DNA of 64,000 nucleotides from Marinobacter nauticus (GTDB taxonomy: Bacteria > Pseudomonadota > Gammaproteobacteria > Pseudomonadales > Oleiphilaceae): the NCBI RefSeq assembly GCF_003634635.1, contig NZ_RBJB01000002.1:806001-870000 (forward strand). The letters run 5' to 3'. Made by a program: the position numbers and the translations under genes. A model generated the notes under the pieces. The model had not been told where the DNA came from. It made no database searches and saw only the letters and a program-made list of their open reading frames with translations. How positions within the stretch are numbered: the first letter of the stretch is position 1; each line of letters opens with the position of its first letter. Shown one piece after another: positions 1-9,374 of this stretch.

Positions 1-200
1 ACATGGCCGATCTCGGCCACTGGTTTACCGATACCCTGTCTCGTCGCGAGGTGGATTATCTGATGACCCACGAATGGGCAATCACACCAGAGGACCTGCT
101 CTGGCGGCGAACCAAACAGGGCCTGTACATTAACCCGGAACAATACAGCGAGCTATCTGAGTATATGAACCGGAATGACCAGGTCAGTCCAGAATGCTAG
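1..200 (+). CDS. glpD: Glycerol-3-phosphate dehydrogenase, C-terminal fragment
   Basis: The reading frame enters from the left edge, so only the last ~66 residues are seen. They match the C-terminal end of the FAD-dependent aerobic glycerol-3-phosphate dehydrogenase, with the typical run EVDYLMTHEWAITPEDLLWRR followed by TKQGL. The enzyme oxidises sn-glycerol-3-phosphate to dihydroxyacetone phosphate at the inner membrane and passes electrons to quinone. The ATG at position 3 is internal, not a start. The last 17 bases overlap the 3' end of the convergent uracil-DNA glycosylase-like gene. Family assignment rests on a short fragment but a characteristic one. Confidence 0.85.
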   Translation, partial: MADLGHWFTDTLSRREVDYLMTHEWAITPEDLLWRRTKQGLYINPEQYSELSEYMNRNDQVSPEC

Positions 201-780
201 CAACTCTGGCCTGAATGGCCGGCACCACTTCCGCTTCAAACCAGGGATTCTTTCGCAACCAGAGATTATTGCGGGGGCTGGGATGGGGCATCGGAATGAC
301 ATCCGGCCAGAATTGTTGCCACTGCCGCACATTCTCGGTAACCGCGCGCCTTGCGCCGGGAATATGCCAGGCATGAGCATATTGACCGATCAGCAAGGTC
401 AGGCGAATCTCCGGCAAGCGGTCGAGCAACGCCTGGCGCCAGGCCGGAGCGCACTCGGGGCGTGGAGGAAGATCTCCGGATTTACCGGTGCCCGGATAAC
501 AGAATCCCATGGGCAGGATGGCAAGTTTCTGTTCATCGTAAAAGGTGTCGCGGGTAATGCCCATCCATTGGCGCAGCCGGTCGCCACTGGGGTCGTTAAA
601 CGGCAGACCGGTTTCGTGTACCCGTCGACCCGGCGCCTGCCCGACCACAAGAATGCGGGAGGATTCACTAAGCTGAATGACCGGCCTCGGCTCGTGGGGC
701 AGATCGCTTGCACAAATCTGACAGGCCCGAACACGCCGAACCAGCTCATCAAAGGACAGGTTTATCAAAGAATTGGTCAT
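184..780 (-). CDS. Uracil-DNA glycosylase superfamily protein
   Basis: This is a 198-residue protein of the uracil-DNA glycosylase fold. It carries the N-terminal active-site style motif VVGQAPGRRVHETGLPFNDP (about residues 45-64), then SGDRLRQWMG, and the C-terminal HPSPRN motif (about residue 167), which resembles the HPSP loop of UDG families. The likely role is base-excision repair or binding of deaminated bases. Two Cys near residues 20-23 are the only N-terminal cysteines, so an iron-sulfur cluster as in family 4 is not clearly supported. The start overlaps the glk stop by 4 bases (ATGA), so it is probably translated from the edd-glk message. The 3' end overlaps glpD tail to tail. The exact UDG family is unresolved. 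Confidence 0.8.
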   Translation of the reverse strand: MTNSLINLSFDELVRRVRACQICASDLPHEPRPVIQLSESSRILVVGQAPGRRVHETGLPFNDPSGDRLRQWMGITRDTFYDEQKLAILPMGFCYPGTGKSGDLPPRPECAPAWRQALLDRLPEIRLTLLIGQYAHAWHIPGARRAVTENVRQWQQFWPDVIPMPHPSPRNNLWLRKNPWFEAEVVPAIQARVASILD

Positions 781-1742
781 ACCTCAGAATTTCCTAACGC
801 TTCGGCAGCTCCCAGTAAACCGGTATAGGGCTCTGTCACCACGTAAACCGGTGTAAATTCCATTAGCGGACGCATCCGCCCCTTGGCTACAAAGGCTTCA
901 CGGAACGGGCTCCCAAGAAAAAAGTCGAGAAATCCTGGCAGCATACCGCCACACAGATACACGCCGCCCAGACTCCCCAGCGTCAGCGCCGAATTGCCTG
1001 CGGTTCGCCCAAGCATTTCGCAGAAATGCCGAAGGACTTCCCCGGCCAAGGCATCGGAGGCGTCCACAGCGGCGGCTGTAATCTTCTCCGGAGCATCGAG
1101 CGGGGCCGCCACGCCACGGATTTCGGCATGGGCCTGATACAGGTTCAGCAAACCCGGGCCGCACAGAATCCGCTCGACCGACACCCGCCCAAACCGGGAC
1201 CGGAGAAGGCGCAACACGTCCATTTCCGTGTCATCGGTGGGCGCAAAATCCACATGGCCCCCTTCAGTCACCAAAGGCACCCAGCCATTTCGAATCGGAA
1301 CCAGACCGGAAACGCCCAGGCCCGTTCCCGGGCCCATCACCAGTTTCGGCCGGCCAGGGTCTCCCGGGCCGCCACAAACGTGCACCAGATTGGCGTCCGA
1401 TACATGGGGCACGCCCAGCGCCATGGCGGTAAAATCATTGATGACCTTGAAGGCCGACCAGCCAAAGACCTGTCGCACCGCCTCAATATCAAAGCGCCAG
1501 TGGTTGTTGGTCATTGTCACCCGGGTACCGCGCAAGGGGGAGGCCACGGCCAGACAGGCCTGCCTGACCGACGCCATACCTACACGTTTCAGATAGGTGA
1601 CCACCGCCTGATCCAGGTTCTCGTAATCACGGCAGTGCAAAACTTCAATAGCTTCTGGCTCTATACTGCCCTGCCCCACCAGAGCAAAGCGTGCATTGGT
1701 TCCCCCAATGTCCCCCACCAGAGAATAGTGTTCTGCCGTCAT
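777..1742 (-). CDS. glk: Glucokinase
   Basis: The product (321 aa) phosphorylates glucose to glucose-6-phosphate with ATP in the cytoplasm, feeding the Entner-Doudoroff route encoded nearby. The phosphate-binding motif DIGGTNAR lies at residues 11-18. The catalytic-base region [10 protein letters not shown] follows, with the Asp at about residue 103, and a GPGTGLG nucleotide loop appears near residue 137. Length matches the bacterial Glk family (about 320 aa). The start overlaps the edd stop by 4 bases (ATGA) and the stop overlaps the next gene by 4 bases. This indicates an edd-glk-UDG operon with coupled translation. Confidence 0.95.
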   Translation of the reverse strand: MTAEHYSLVGDIGGTNARFALVGQGSIEPEAIEVLHCRDYENLDQAVVTYLKRVGMASVRQACLAVASPLRGTRVTMTNNHWRFDIEAVRQVFGWSAFKVINDFTAMALGVPHVSDANLVHVCGGPGDPGRPKLVMGPGTGLGVSGLVPIRNGWVPLVTEGGHVDFAPTDDTEMDVLRLLRSRFGRVSVERILCGPGLLNLYQAHAEIRGVAAPLDAPEKITAAAVDASDALAGEVLRHFCEMLGRTAGNSALTLGSLGGVYLCGGMLPGFLDFFLGSPFREAFVAKGRMRPLMEFTPVYVVTEPYTGLLGAAEALGNSEV

Positions 1743-3559
1743 GTCTCGTGGTTCCAGAAAAAACTGGCACCTTGTTCAGGGTTGCTTACCGAACGACGGA
1801 ACCAACCAAACAGCTCCCGCCCGTAGCCCGTATGATAGCCGGACAGATCCGTCGTTGCAGGCCTGCGGGCGGCCAGCACGTCATCCTCTACCCTGATGCT
1901 GAGGGTTCCGTTGCGGGCGTCCAGGACAACGGTATCCCCGTCTTCAACTCGGGCCAAAGGTCCGCCATCTAACGCTTCGGGGTATACGTGGATGGCGGCA
2001 GGCACTTTCCCGGAAGCGCCAGACATCCGGCCATCCGTCACCAGGCCCACTTTGTAGCCCCTGTCCTGCAACACCCCCAGATAAGGGGTGAGTTTGTGTA
2101 GCTCCGGCATACCATTGGCACGGGGACCTTGAAATCGCACAACCACAACGCAATCCCGATTCAGCTCTCCGGCCTCGAAGGCCGCCTTGAGCTCGTTCTG
2201 ATCGTTGAATACCACGGCCGGGGCCTCAATGGTATGGTGCTCAGGCGCGACTGCCGAGACCTTGATCACGCCCCTGCCCAGATTGCCCTCCAGCACCCTG
2301 AGCCCACCATCCGGCGCAAAAGGCTGGGCCACACCACGGAGTACCTCCGGCATGGCACTTTGCTCAGCTGCAGGCTTCCAGGCGGGCTTACCATCGTCGA
2401 GTTCCGGCATGCGGGCGTACTGCTCCAGGCCTGGGCCCATCACTGTGTGCACGTCGTTATGCAGGTATCCGCCAGCAAGCAGTTCGCGGATCAGGAACGG
2501 CGTACCACCCGCCTCGTGGAAGGCATTCACATCCTCCTGGCCATTGGGATAGATACGGGTCAACGAGGGCACAACCGCAGAAAGCTCGGCATAGTCATTC
2601 CAGTCAATGATGATGCCGGCAGCGCGGGCGATGGCTATCCAGTGAATGGTGTGGTTGGTTGAGCCGCCCGTTACCAGCAGGGCGACCAGAGCATTGACGA
2701 TGCTCTTTTCGTCTACCATATCGCCCAGCCCCAGATCTCCACCGTTAGGTTTCGATAACCGGATAACCTGTTCCGTCGCTGCCCTGGTCAGCGCATCACG
2801 CATCGGTGTGCCTGGATTCACAAAGGCGGCACCCGGCAAGTGCAGCCCCATCACCTCAACCAACAGCTGGTTGCTGTTGGCGGTGCCATAAAAGGTACAG
2901 GTACCGGGACTGTGGTATGACTTGCTCTCGGCTTCCAGCAACTCCTCTTTGCCAATCCTGCCTTCAGCATAGAGCTGACGGATGCGCTGCTTCTCTTTGT
3001 TGGGCAATCCGGACGGCATGGGGCCGGCGGGTACCAGTATGGTCGGCAGATAGCCAAAACTCAGCGATCCGATGAGCAGCCCCGGAACAATCTTGTCGCA
3101 GATCCCCAACAACAGCGTGGCATCAAACATGTTGTGGCTGAGAGCAACCGCCGTGCTCATGGCGATCGTGTCCCGGGAGAACAGGCTGAGCTCCATGCCA
3201 GGCTGCCCCTGGGTCACGCCATCACACATGGCGGGTGTGCCCCCGGCAACCTGGGCCACCGACCCCATACCATGGGCCGCCTCGCGGATGATATCGGGGA
3301 ACTGTTGGTAGGGTTGATGAGCCGAAAGCATATCGTTGTAGGCCGTTACGATTGCCACGTTGGCCTTGTTCATCAACTTGAGCGTGTTCTTATCCGCCTG
3401 ATTACAGGCGGCAAAGCCGTGGGCAAGGTTGCCACAGGACAGCGTGCCCCGTTGGGGGGAGTTCTTTTTCAGCGCCGCCATACGACAGAGGTACTCTTGC
3501 CGCGTGGCTTGACTTCGGGCCACAATTCTTTGAGTAACCTTCACTATGGTTGGATGCAT
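1739..3559 (-). CDS. edd: 6-phosphogluconate dehydratase
   Basis: This is the first specific enzyme of the Entner-Doudoroff pathway, converting 6-phosphogluconate to 2-keto-3-deoxy-6-phosphogluconate (KDPG). The 606-aa length fits the IlvD/Edd family. Conserved Cys stretches expected to hold the iron-sulfur cluster are visible: [24 protein letters not shown] and GTCTFYG. The family motif [12 protein letters not shown] lies near the C-terminus. It heads the edd-glk operon and is divergent from pyk. A palindromic HexR-like operator lies in the shared upstream region. A GAGGAGG Shine-Dalgarno sequence precedes the ATG. Confidence 0.97.
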   Translation of the reverse strand: MHPTIVKVTQRIVARSQATRQEYLCRMAALKKNSPQRGTLSCGNLAHGFAACNQADKNTLKLMNKANVAIVTAYNDMLSAHQPYQQFPDIIREAAHGMGSVAQVAGGTPAMCDGVTQGQPGMELSLFSRDTIAMSTAVALSHNMFDATLLLGICDKIVPGLLIGSLSFGYLPTILVPAGPMPSGLPNKEKQRIRQLYAEGRIGKEELLEAESKSYHSPGTCTFYGTANSNQLLVEVMGLHLPGAAFVNPGTPMRDALTRAATEQVIRLSKPNGGDLGLGDMVDEKSIVNALVALLVTGGSTNHTIHWIAIARAAGIIIDWNDYAELSAVVPSLTRIYPNGQEDVNAFHEAGGTPFLIRELLAGGYLHNDVHTVMGPGLEQYARMPELDDGKPAWKPAAEQSAMPEVLRGVAQPFAPDGGLRVLEGNLGRGVIKVSAVAPEHHTIEAPAVVFNDQNELKAAFEAGELNRDCVVVVRFQGPRANGMPELHKLTPYLGVLQDRGYKVGLVTDGRMSGASGKVPAAIHVYPEALDGGPLARVEDGDTVVLDARNGTLSIRVEDDVLAARRPATTDLSGYHTGYGRELFGWFRRSVSNPEQGASFFWNHET

Positions 3560-3657
3560 CCTGCAGCCTCCTCTACGGATTCACTCGAACATAGAACAAA
3601 GAATAGTAAAAAACGCTTCAAAACATAGACACAGCAAAAAATTATCGCCATTATTTT

Positions 3658-3672
3658 GGTAACTTTACTACA
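3658..3672. promoter_or_regulatory. Candidate HexR operator between edd and pyk
   Basis: The 15-base element reads TGTAGTAAAGTTACC on the minus strand. It is an imperfect palindrome matching 11 of 15 positions of the HexR operator TGTAATTAAATTACA reported for gammaproteobacteria. It sits about 100 bases upstream of edd and 160 bases upstream of pyk, both usual HexR targets, and hexR itself is in this window. The assignment is by similarity only. Confidence 0.55.
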
Positions 3673-3834
3673 TATCACGAAAGCAGGCATCGGGAGCCCT
3701 CGAACCTCTAGCGAGGTGAAACCGTGTCACAGAAGGGTCATCAGTAGTTCATATACTGGCACCCGTTTTCATTGACCGCCGGCACTGTCGACTCTTCGAC
3801 CATACCGGCGAACCTGGAATAAGGACACCCACAT

Positions 3835-5283
3835 ATGCTCAGGCGCACGAAAATTGTCGCCACGCTCGGCCCCGCCACAGACACACCGGAGTCACTTGCC
3901 GCCATCATCAAGGCTGGCGTTGACGTGACTCGCCTGAATTTTTCCCATGGCAGCGCCGAAGAGCACAGGGCCCGGGCCCGCCAGGTTCGTGAAGCCGCTG
4001 CAGCACAGAGCCGCTTTGTTGCCCTTCTCGCCGACCTTCAGGGTCCCAAGCTGCGCATCGCGCGGTTCACCGATAACAAGGTATTCCTGGAAGCCGGGCA
4101 AACCTTCGTTCTCGACGCCAGCATGGACAAGGACGCCGGCACAGCCGAGCGGGTGGGCATCGACTACGAGCAACTGATTGAAGACGTTGCCCCCGGCGAC
4201 ATTCTGGTGCTCGACGACGGCCGCATCGAAATGGAAGTGATGTCGGTAGACGAGCACAGCATTACCTCCAAGGTACTGATTGGCGGTCCATTATCCAACA
4301 ACAAGGGCCTGAACAAGCGAGGCGGAGGACTGTCTGCCGAAGCTCTGACCGAGAAAGACAAGCAGGACATTGTTACCGCCGCAAAACTTGACGCGGATTA
4401 TGTCGCCGTCTCATTCGTGCGCACCGCCGAAGATATGCACATCGCGCGCAGACTGCTGAGCGAGGCCGGCTCTGAGGCGGGCCTGGTCGCCAAAATTGAG
4501 CGGGCGGAGCTGGCACACGACGACCAGGCCCTGGATGAGGTCATCCTCGCCTCAGACGCCGTCATGGTCGCCCGGGGCGACCTGGCGGTTGAGATTGGCG
4601 ATGCCGAACTGGTAGCAGTTCAGAAGCACATCATTGCCCGCGCCCGGGTTCTGAACCGGGCGGTCATCACCGCAACCCAGATGATGGAATCGATGATCAC
4701 CAACCCGATGCCCACCCGGGCCGAGGTGTCCGACGTCGCGAATGCCGTAATGGACTACACCGACGCGGTCATGCTGTCGGCCGAAACCGCAGTAGGTGAC
4801 TATCCGAAAGAAGCGGTAGAGGCCATGGTCCGCATCTGCCTGGGGGCCGAACGGCATCCCTCCATGCACCAGTCCAAACACCGGATTCACGAGAGCATGG
4901 AGCGGGTCGACGAAGCCATCGCTTTGTCTGCCATGTACGCCGCCAACCACCTGCATGGTGTACGTGCCATCATCTGCATGACTGAGACAGGCGCTACCCC
5001 CAGACTGATGTCACGCATCAAGTCCAGCCTGCCGATCTTTGCCCTGTCGCGCCATCACTCCACCCAGCACCGGGTGGTTCTTTTCCGCGGCGTGCAGACC
5101 ATACCCTTCGATTCGGCCCGGATTGCCAATGAGCAGACCAATGCTGAGGCCGTGGAACAACTGCGCAGACGCGGCGTAGTCGGCGAAGGTGATCTGGTGG
5201 TGATTACCAAGGGGGATTACGTCAACGCTCAGGGCGGCACCAACACTATGAAAATCGTGCGCGTTGGCAGCGATATCCGCTAG
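3835..5283 (+). CDS. pyk: Pyruvate kinase
   Basis: The 482-aa enzyme converts PEP and ADP to pyruvate and ATP. Motifs include [10 protein letters not shown] at the N-terminus, [13 protein letters not shown] (about residue 32), the catalytic Lys in [10 protein letters not shown], the [12 protein letters not shown] loop and TQMMESM. A short C-terminal allosteric domain ends in GGTNTMKIV. Length and sequence resemble the PykA-type enzymes. It is transcribed divergently from edd and ends at a strong bidirectional terminator shared with eda. AAGGACACCC upstream of the ATG includes an AAGGA Shine-Dalgarno sequence. Pairing of pyk with ED genes behind a HexR-type site suggests coordinated control by KDPG. 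Confidence 0.96.
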   Translation: MLRRTKIVATLGPATDTPESLAAIIKAGVDVTRLNFSHGSAEEHRARARQVREAAAAQSRFVALLADLQGPKLRIARFTDNKVFLEAGQTFVLDASMDKDAGTAERVGIDYEQLIEDVAPGDILVLDDGRIEMEVMSVDEHSITSKVLIGGPLSNNKGLNKRGGGLSAEALTEKDKQDIVTAAKLDADYVAVSFVRTAEDMHIARRLLSEAGSEAGLVAKIERAELAHDDQALDEVILASDAVMVARGDLAVEIGDAELVAVQKHIIARARVLNRAVITATQMMESMITNPMPTRAEVSDVANAVMDYTDAVMLSAETAVGDYPKEAVEAMVRICLGAERHPSMHQSKHRIHESMERVDEAIALSAMYAANHLHGVRAIICMTETGATPRLMSRIKSSLPIFALSRHHSTQHRVVLFRGVQTIPFDSARIANEQTNAEAVEQLRRRGVVGEGDLVVITKGDYVNAQGGTNTMKIVRVGSDIR

Positions 5284-5319
5284 CCGCCGAGCAGCGCCTG
5301 ACACAGCCTTCGGCCAGAC

Positions 5320-5353
5320 ACACAAAACCCACCACGACGGTGGGTTTTGTGTT
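5320..5353. terminator. Bidirectional terminator between pyk and eda
   Basis: A perfect 13-bp stem (CACAAAACCCACC with its complement) surrounds a 5-base loop. The arms contain AAAA/TTTT tracts usable in both directions. It lies between convergent pyk and eda. Confidence 0.85.
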
Positions 5354-5360
5354 TACCGGT

Positions 5361-6008
5361 TTAAAGGTCGCCCAGACTTCCCCTGGCAATTTCCGACACT
5401 GCCGGCCAGTCTTTACCGGCAATGGCCTCTGCCGGCGTGAGCCAGGACCCACCAACAGCACAGACATTCGGTAACGCCAGATAATCTCTGGCTGTCTGGC
5501 GGCTAATGCCACCAGTCGGACAAAAGACGACATCGGGAAATGGCCCGCTGAAGGCCTTAAGCGCAGGGATACCCCCTGCCACTTCCGCCGGGAAAAACTT
5601 GAACTCCCGATAGCCCAACGCATACCCCATCATCAGCTCGGACACCGTCGAAACCCCTGGTAACAGCGGTGCCTCGGAGGTAACACCGAACTCCAGAATG
5701 GCCTCAGTAACCCCGGGGGTAATCACAAACTGCGCACCAGCAGACTCCACCTGTCGATACTGGGCAATACTGGTAACCGTTCCTGCACCAACCCAGGCTT
5801 CGGGAATGGCTTTCCTGACCTTTTCAATGGCACGCACTCCATGCTCTGTGCGCAAGGTGATTTCAAGCACCCGAATACCTCCATCTACCAGCGCACGGCA
5901 CAGCGGGATGGCATCGTCCGGGTCTTTGATCGCAATCACAGGCACCAGAGGTGAGGCTGCCAGAACGGCCTGCACCCGCTCGCGATGATAGTCCGACAAT
6001 TGATTCAT
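5361..6008 (-). CDS. eda: KDPG aldolase (2-dehydro-3-deoxyphosphogluconate aldolase)
   Basis: The 215-aa class I aldolase cleaves KDPG to pyruvate and glyceraldehyde-3-phosphate, the last step specific to the ED pathway. The general-base Glu lies in RVLEITLRTEHG (about residue 50). The Schiff-base Lys lies in EFKFFPAEVAGG (about residue 140). The phosphate-binding CPTGGI follows. The start is supported by an AGGAG sequence 9 bases upstream of the ATG. It lies 50 bases after pgl and probably forms a zwf-pgl-eda operon, the arrangement seen in Pseudomonas. Confidence 0.96.
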   Translation of the reverse strand: MNQLSDYHRERVQAVLAASPLVPVIAIKDPDDAIPLCRALVDGGIRVLEITLRTEHGVRAIEKVRKAIPEAWVGAGTVTSIAQYRQVESAGAQFVITPGVTEAILEFGVTSEAPLLPGVSTVSELMMGYALGYREFKFFPAEVAGGIPALKAFSGPFPDVVFCPTGGISRQTARDYLALPNVCAVGGSWLTPAEAIAGKDWPAVSEIARGSLGDL

Positions 6009-6058
6009 GATGATCTCCTAAAGCAGTTAGCGGCGGTGACCAGACAAGCAACGCGCCG

Positions 6059-6778
6059 TCACGGGCTCCAGAACACTTCCAGGCCGGGTTTCAGGAAGGC
6101 CCGCACCGGCATGGCAAATACATCATCCAGGGCCGAACACGCCCTTCTGAGTGTATCCAGCTTGTCCTCCCCTTTCAGGTGCAGCGCGGTAAAGCGCGCT
6201 TGCGCCAGTACCGCCCGGGTCAGCGTCACCCTGGGCTGAGGCTGGGATTCGGGTGTCATCGCCGCTACCAGGCCAGTATTGAACTTATCCATGGCTTCAG
6301 GCAGCTCAGGCGCGTCCGGAAACAGCGAAGCGGTATGACCGTCATTGCCCATTCCCAGTATCACCACATCCACCGGCAGAACCAGCACCGAAAGCGCCTG
6401 CCGAACTGCCTCCAATCCTTGATCCAAGATTTCCCCCGGCTGCTTCAGTGCCAGGTAACGGGCTTTCGCAGCCCTGCCCACTAACAGATTGTTTCTGACC
6501 AGGGTTGTGTTACTGGCAGGGTCGCCCTCCGGCACCCAGCGCTCGTCCGCCAGCACAACATCCACTCTGGACCAGTCCAGATCCGCGTCGGACAACGCCT
6601 TGAAGAAGGGTAAAGGCGTAGAGCCTCCGGACACCACCAGGCTGGCCCTGGGCGCCTGTTCAAGACGACTGGCGAGCACATCGGCGACGGTCGAGGCCAA
6701 GGCCCGGGCCACGCCCCCGGCATTATCGTCGGCGTGGAACCCGACCCCCTCTGGCAAGCGAATGTCAGGCATCCTCAT
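6059..6778 (-). CDS. pgl: 6-phosphogluconolactonase
   Basis: This enzyme hydrolyses 6-phosphogluconolactone to 6-phosphogluconate. Family motifs are [15 protein letters not shown] near residue 50, [13 protein letters not shown] near residue 82 and [13 protein letters not shown] near residue 145. I chose the ATG at 6778 (239 aa) because GGAGGAG lies 5 bases before it. An in-frame ATG 15 bases further upstream has no comparable site. The gene overlaps the end of zwf by 14 bases, so the two are translationally coupled. Confidence 0.94.
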   Translation of the reverse strand: MRMPDIRLPEGVGFHADDNAGGVARALASTVADVLASRLEQAPRASLVVSGGSTPLPFFKALSDADLDWSRVDVVLADERWVPEGDPASNTTLVRNNLLVGRAAKARYLALKQPGEILDQGLEAVRQALSVLVLPVDVVILGMGNDGHTASLFPDAPELPEAMDKFNTGLVAAMTPESQPQPRVTLTRAVLAQARFTALHLKGEDKLDTLRRACSALDDVFAMPVRAFLKPGLEVFWSP

Positions 6779-8240
6779 ACCAGCTCCTCCCATCCCGTGT
6801 GATCATGGCAATGGAGGCAACCGGGCCCCAGGTGCCGGCGGCATATCGCTTGGGCGGTTCGCCACTGTCTCGCCAGTTCGCGATAATCTCGTCGACCCAG
6901 CGCCAGGCGTATTCCACCTCATCTCTGCGAACAAAAAGGTATTGATTACCTTTCATCACCTCCCACAGCAGACGCTCATAGGCATCCGGAATGCGTTCCG
7001 CTTCAAAGGTTTCGGAGAAGGTCAGCTCCAACGGCCCCTGCCGCAATCGCATCCCCTTATCCAGACCCTGATCCTTGGTCAGGATTTTCAGGGCCATTCC
7101 CTCATCCGGCTGCAACCGGATAATCAGTTTGTTGTTGGCCAAATGCTTCTGGTCCGGGTCAAAAATATAGTGAGGCGCGGGCTTGAAATGGATGATGATC
7201 TGGGAAAGCTTCTCCGGTAGTCGCTTGCCCGTGCGGATGTAAAATGGCACACCAGACCAGCGCCAGTTGTCGATCTCAGCCTTCAGGGCCACGAAGGTTT
7301 CGGTGGCACTGCCCTTGTTGGCATCGTCCTCCTCCAGATAACCCGGAACCGGCTTGCCATTGCTGGTGCCTGCAGTGTACTGACCACGCACGACGTACCG
7401 ATCCATCATGTCCGGGGCAATCCGCTTCAGCGCCTTGAGTACCTTTACCTTCTCGTCCCGGATACTGTCCGCTGACAGGTCAGCAGGCGGATCCATCGCA
7501 ATCAGGCACAGCAACTGCAGCAGGTGATTCTGAATCATGTCGCGAATCTGACCGGCCTGGTCAAAATAGCCCCAGCGCCCTTCTATACCGACGCTCTCCG
7601 CGACGGTAATTTCAACGTGAGAGATATGATTCTGGTCCCACTGGGAGGCAAACAGGTTGTTGGCGAATCGCAGGGCAATCAGGTTCTGCACGGTCTCCTT
7701 ACCCAGATAGTGATCAATCCGGAACAACTGGTTTTCGTGGTAGACCTCTCCAAGCTCATCGTTGATGACCCGGGACGACTCAAGGTCGTGGCCAATAGGC
7801 TTTTCCACCACCACCCGGGTTTTCTCATTACAACAACTGGTCGCTTTCATATTGCGGGCAATCACGCCATACATCGAAGGCGGCGTGGCCATATAGACGA
7901 TGAGTTCGTTGTTGGGTTCATCCCGCCACTCACGCAGAGCCCCATAGCCCTCAGGATCTGTGAAATCCAGCAACAGGTAATCCACCCGCTGCAGAAATAC
8001 ATTCGCAACACCAGCATCAAACTCACGGTCTTTCACATGATAGCGAAGCTTTTCAAACAGTTGCTCCCGGACGTCCGCTGTTGTTGCCTTCGTGCGCGCA
8101 ATCGCCAGAATGCGACTGCCCTGCGCGAGCAAGCCCGCGCGCTCCAGCTGATACAACGCAGGGAAGAGTTTACGCTGAGCCAGGTCACCCAAGGCGCCAA
8201 AAAGCATCAGGTCACACGGGGCATTCGCGTTCTTTACCAT
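6765..8240 (-). CDS. zwf: Glucose-6-phosphate 1-dehydrogenase
   Basis: The product (491 aa) oxidises glucose-6-phosphate to 6-phosphogluconolactone, making NADPH. The nucleotide-binding loop is [19 protein letters not shown] (residues 14-32), with the Leu variant of GxxGDL also known in Pseudomonas. The active-site signature [13 protein letters not shown] lies near residue 175. It is the first gene of zwf-pgl-eda and is divergent from hexR, the usual layout for HexR control. NADPH supply also suits the nearby oxidative-stress genes. Confidence 0.97.
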   Translation of the reverse strand: MVKNANAPCDLMLFGALGDLAQRKLFPALYQLERAGLLAQGSRILAIARTKATTADVREQLFEKLRYHVKDREFDAGVANVFLQRVDYLLLDFTDPEGYGALREWRDEPNNELIVYMATPPSMYGVIARNMKATSCCNEKTRVVVEKPIGHDLESSRVINDELGEVYHENQLFRIDHYLGKETVQNLIALRFANNLFASQWDQNHISHVEITVAESVGIEGRWGYFDQAGQIRDMIQNHLLQLLCLIAMDPPADLSADSIRDEKVKVLKALKRIAPDMMDRYVVRGQYTAGTSNGKPVPGYLEEDDANKGSATETFVALKAEIDNWRWSGVPFYIRTGKRLPEKLSQIIIHFKPAPHYIFDPDQKHLANNKLIIRLQPDEGMALKILTKDQGLDKGMRLRQGPLELTFSETFEAERIPDAYERLLWEVMKGNQYLFVRRDEVEYAWRWVDEIIANWRDSGEPPKRYAAGTWGPVASIAMITRDGRSWYEDA

Positions 8241-8447
8241 GAGTCGCGCCCTCCATGATTTGCCGCTCCACTTCGTTCACATTAACAGGAAGTAGTAGTT
8301 TTAGAAAAAAAACAGTCAAACTGCTGACTCCCGCCCCTCAGAAAACCACGTTATGACACGTTGACTACCGCACACCCACCAATAAAACGGTATACTCCCG
8401 AGTTCTTAGATGATTCGGCCCCCAAGAGATCAACGGAGCATCCATTC

Positions 8448-9320
8448 ATGACAACCAGTCACGCGCACCGGGAAGAGAATCTGCTGGAAGATATTCAGGA
8501 ACGCCTGGATAATCTGAACAAGTCCGAGCGCAAAGTGGCAGAAGCGATTCTTAAGGACCCCAGCGCTGCAACGCGGTACAGCATTGCAGCCCTGGCCCGG
8601 GCGGCCAATGTCAGCGAACCTACTGTAAACCGATTCTGTCGGAGTTTTTCAGCGACGGGCTTCCCGGATTTCAAGATCCGATTAGCACAGAGCATTGCGA
8701 CAGGAACACCCTATGTCGGCCAGAATATAGAGCCCGACGACACCGTGGCTGAATTCGCTGACAAAATCATGCTCAGCACCATTGCCAACCTGGATAAGTC
8801 TCGCCAGTCACTCGATCACAAAGCGCTAGCTTCGGCCATCGACTATCTTATCCAGGCAAAACAGATCCACTTTTTTGGCATGGGCGGCTCCGCGTCGGTC
8901 GCACTCGATGCCCAGCACAAGTTTTTTCGATTCAACATTCCCGTAACCTCATACGACGACGCTCTCATGCAGAGAATGGTAGCGGCAGGGGCGCAGGTCG
9001 GAGATGTGATCGTGATGATCTCATACACCGGCCGAACCAAGGAAAGCGTTGATATCGCCAGAGTGGCGCGAGAGAACGGCGCAACGGTTATTGGTATAAC
9101 AAACCCGGAATCCCCTCTTGCGGAGTTCTGTACGGTGGTGGTTGGCGTCACAACCCCGGAAGACACAGAAGTGTACATGCCCATGTCTTCCAGAATTATT
9201 CATTTGACGGTCATCGACATCCTCGCAACCGGTGTAACGCTGAAACGTGGATCGGATTTTCTGGGCCATCTCAAGAAAATCAAGGAAAGCCTGAAAGCTA
9301 CCCGATATCCGAAAGAATGA
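8448..9320 (+). CDS. hexR: HexR, RpiR-family transcriptional regulator
   Basis: This is a repressor of glucose catabolism genes that is released by KDPG in studied gammaproteobacteria. An N-terminal RpiR helix-turn-helix covers about residues 20-85 ([32 protein letters not shown]). A C-terminal SIS sugar-phosphate domain covers about residues 115-250 ([18 protein letters not shown]). I place the start at the ATG at 8448 (290 aa), preceded by CGGAG, rather than the in-frame TTG 87 bases upstream. The upstream TTG overlaps likely promoter sequence. Divergent pairing with zwf supports the identification. Confidence 0.93.
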   Translation: MTTSHAHREENLLEDIQERLDNLNKSERKVAEAILKDPSAATRYSIAALARAANVSEPTVNRFCRSFSATGFPDFKIRLAQSIATGTPYVGQNIEPDDTVAEFADKIMLSTIANLDKSRQSLDHKALASAIDYLIQAKQIHFFGMGGSASVALDAQHKFFRFNIPVTSYDDALMQRMVAAGAQVGDVIVMISYTGRTKESVDIARVARENGATVIGITNPESPLAEFCTVVVGVTTPEDTEVYMPMSSRIIHLTVIDILATGVTLKRGSDFLGHLKKIKESLKATRYPKE

Positions 9321-9325
9321 ACCGC

Positions 9326-9361
9326 TCACAAAAAAGCCCCCGAAAGGGGGCTTTTTTGTGA
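9326..9361. terminator. Bidirectional terminator between hexR and ppiD
   Basis: The stem CACAAAAAAGCCCCC / GGGGGCTTTTTTGTG has a GAAA-type loop and A/T tracts on both arms. It separates the convergent hexR and ppiD genes. Confidence 0.9.
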
Positions 9362-9374
9362 GGTCTATAGCAAA

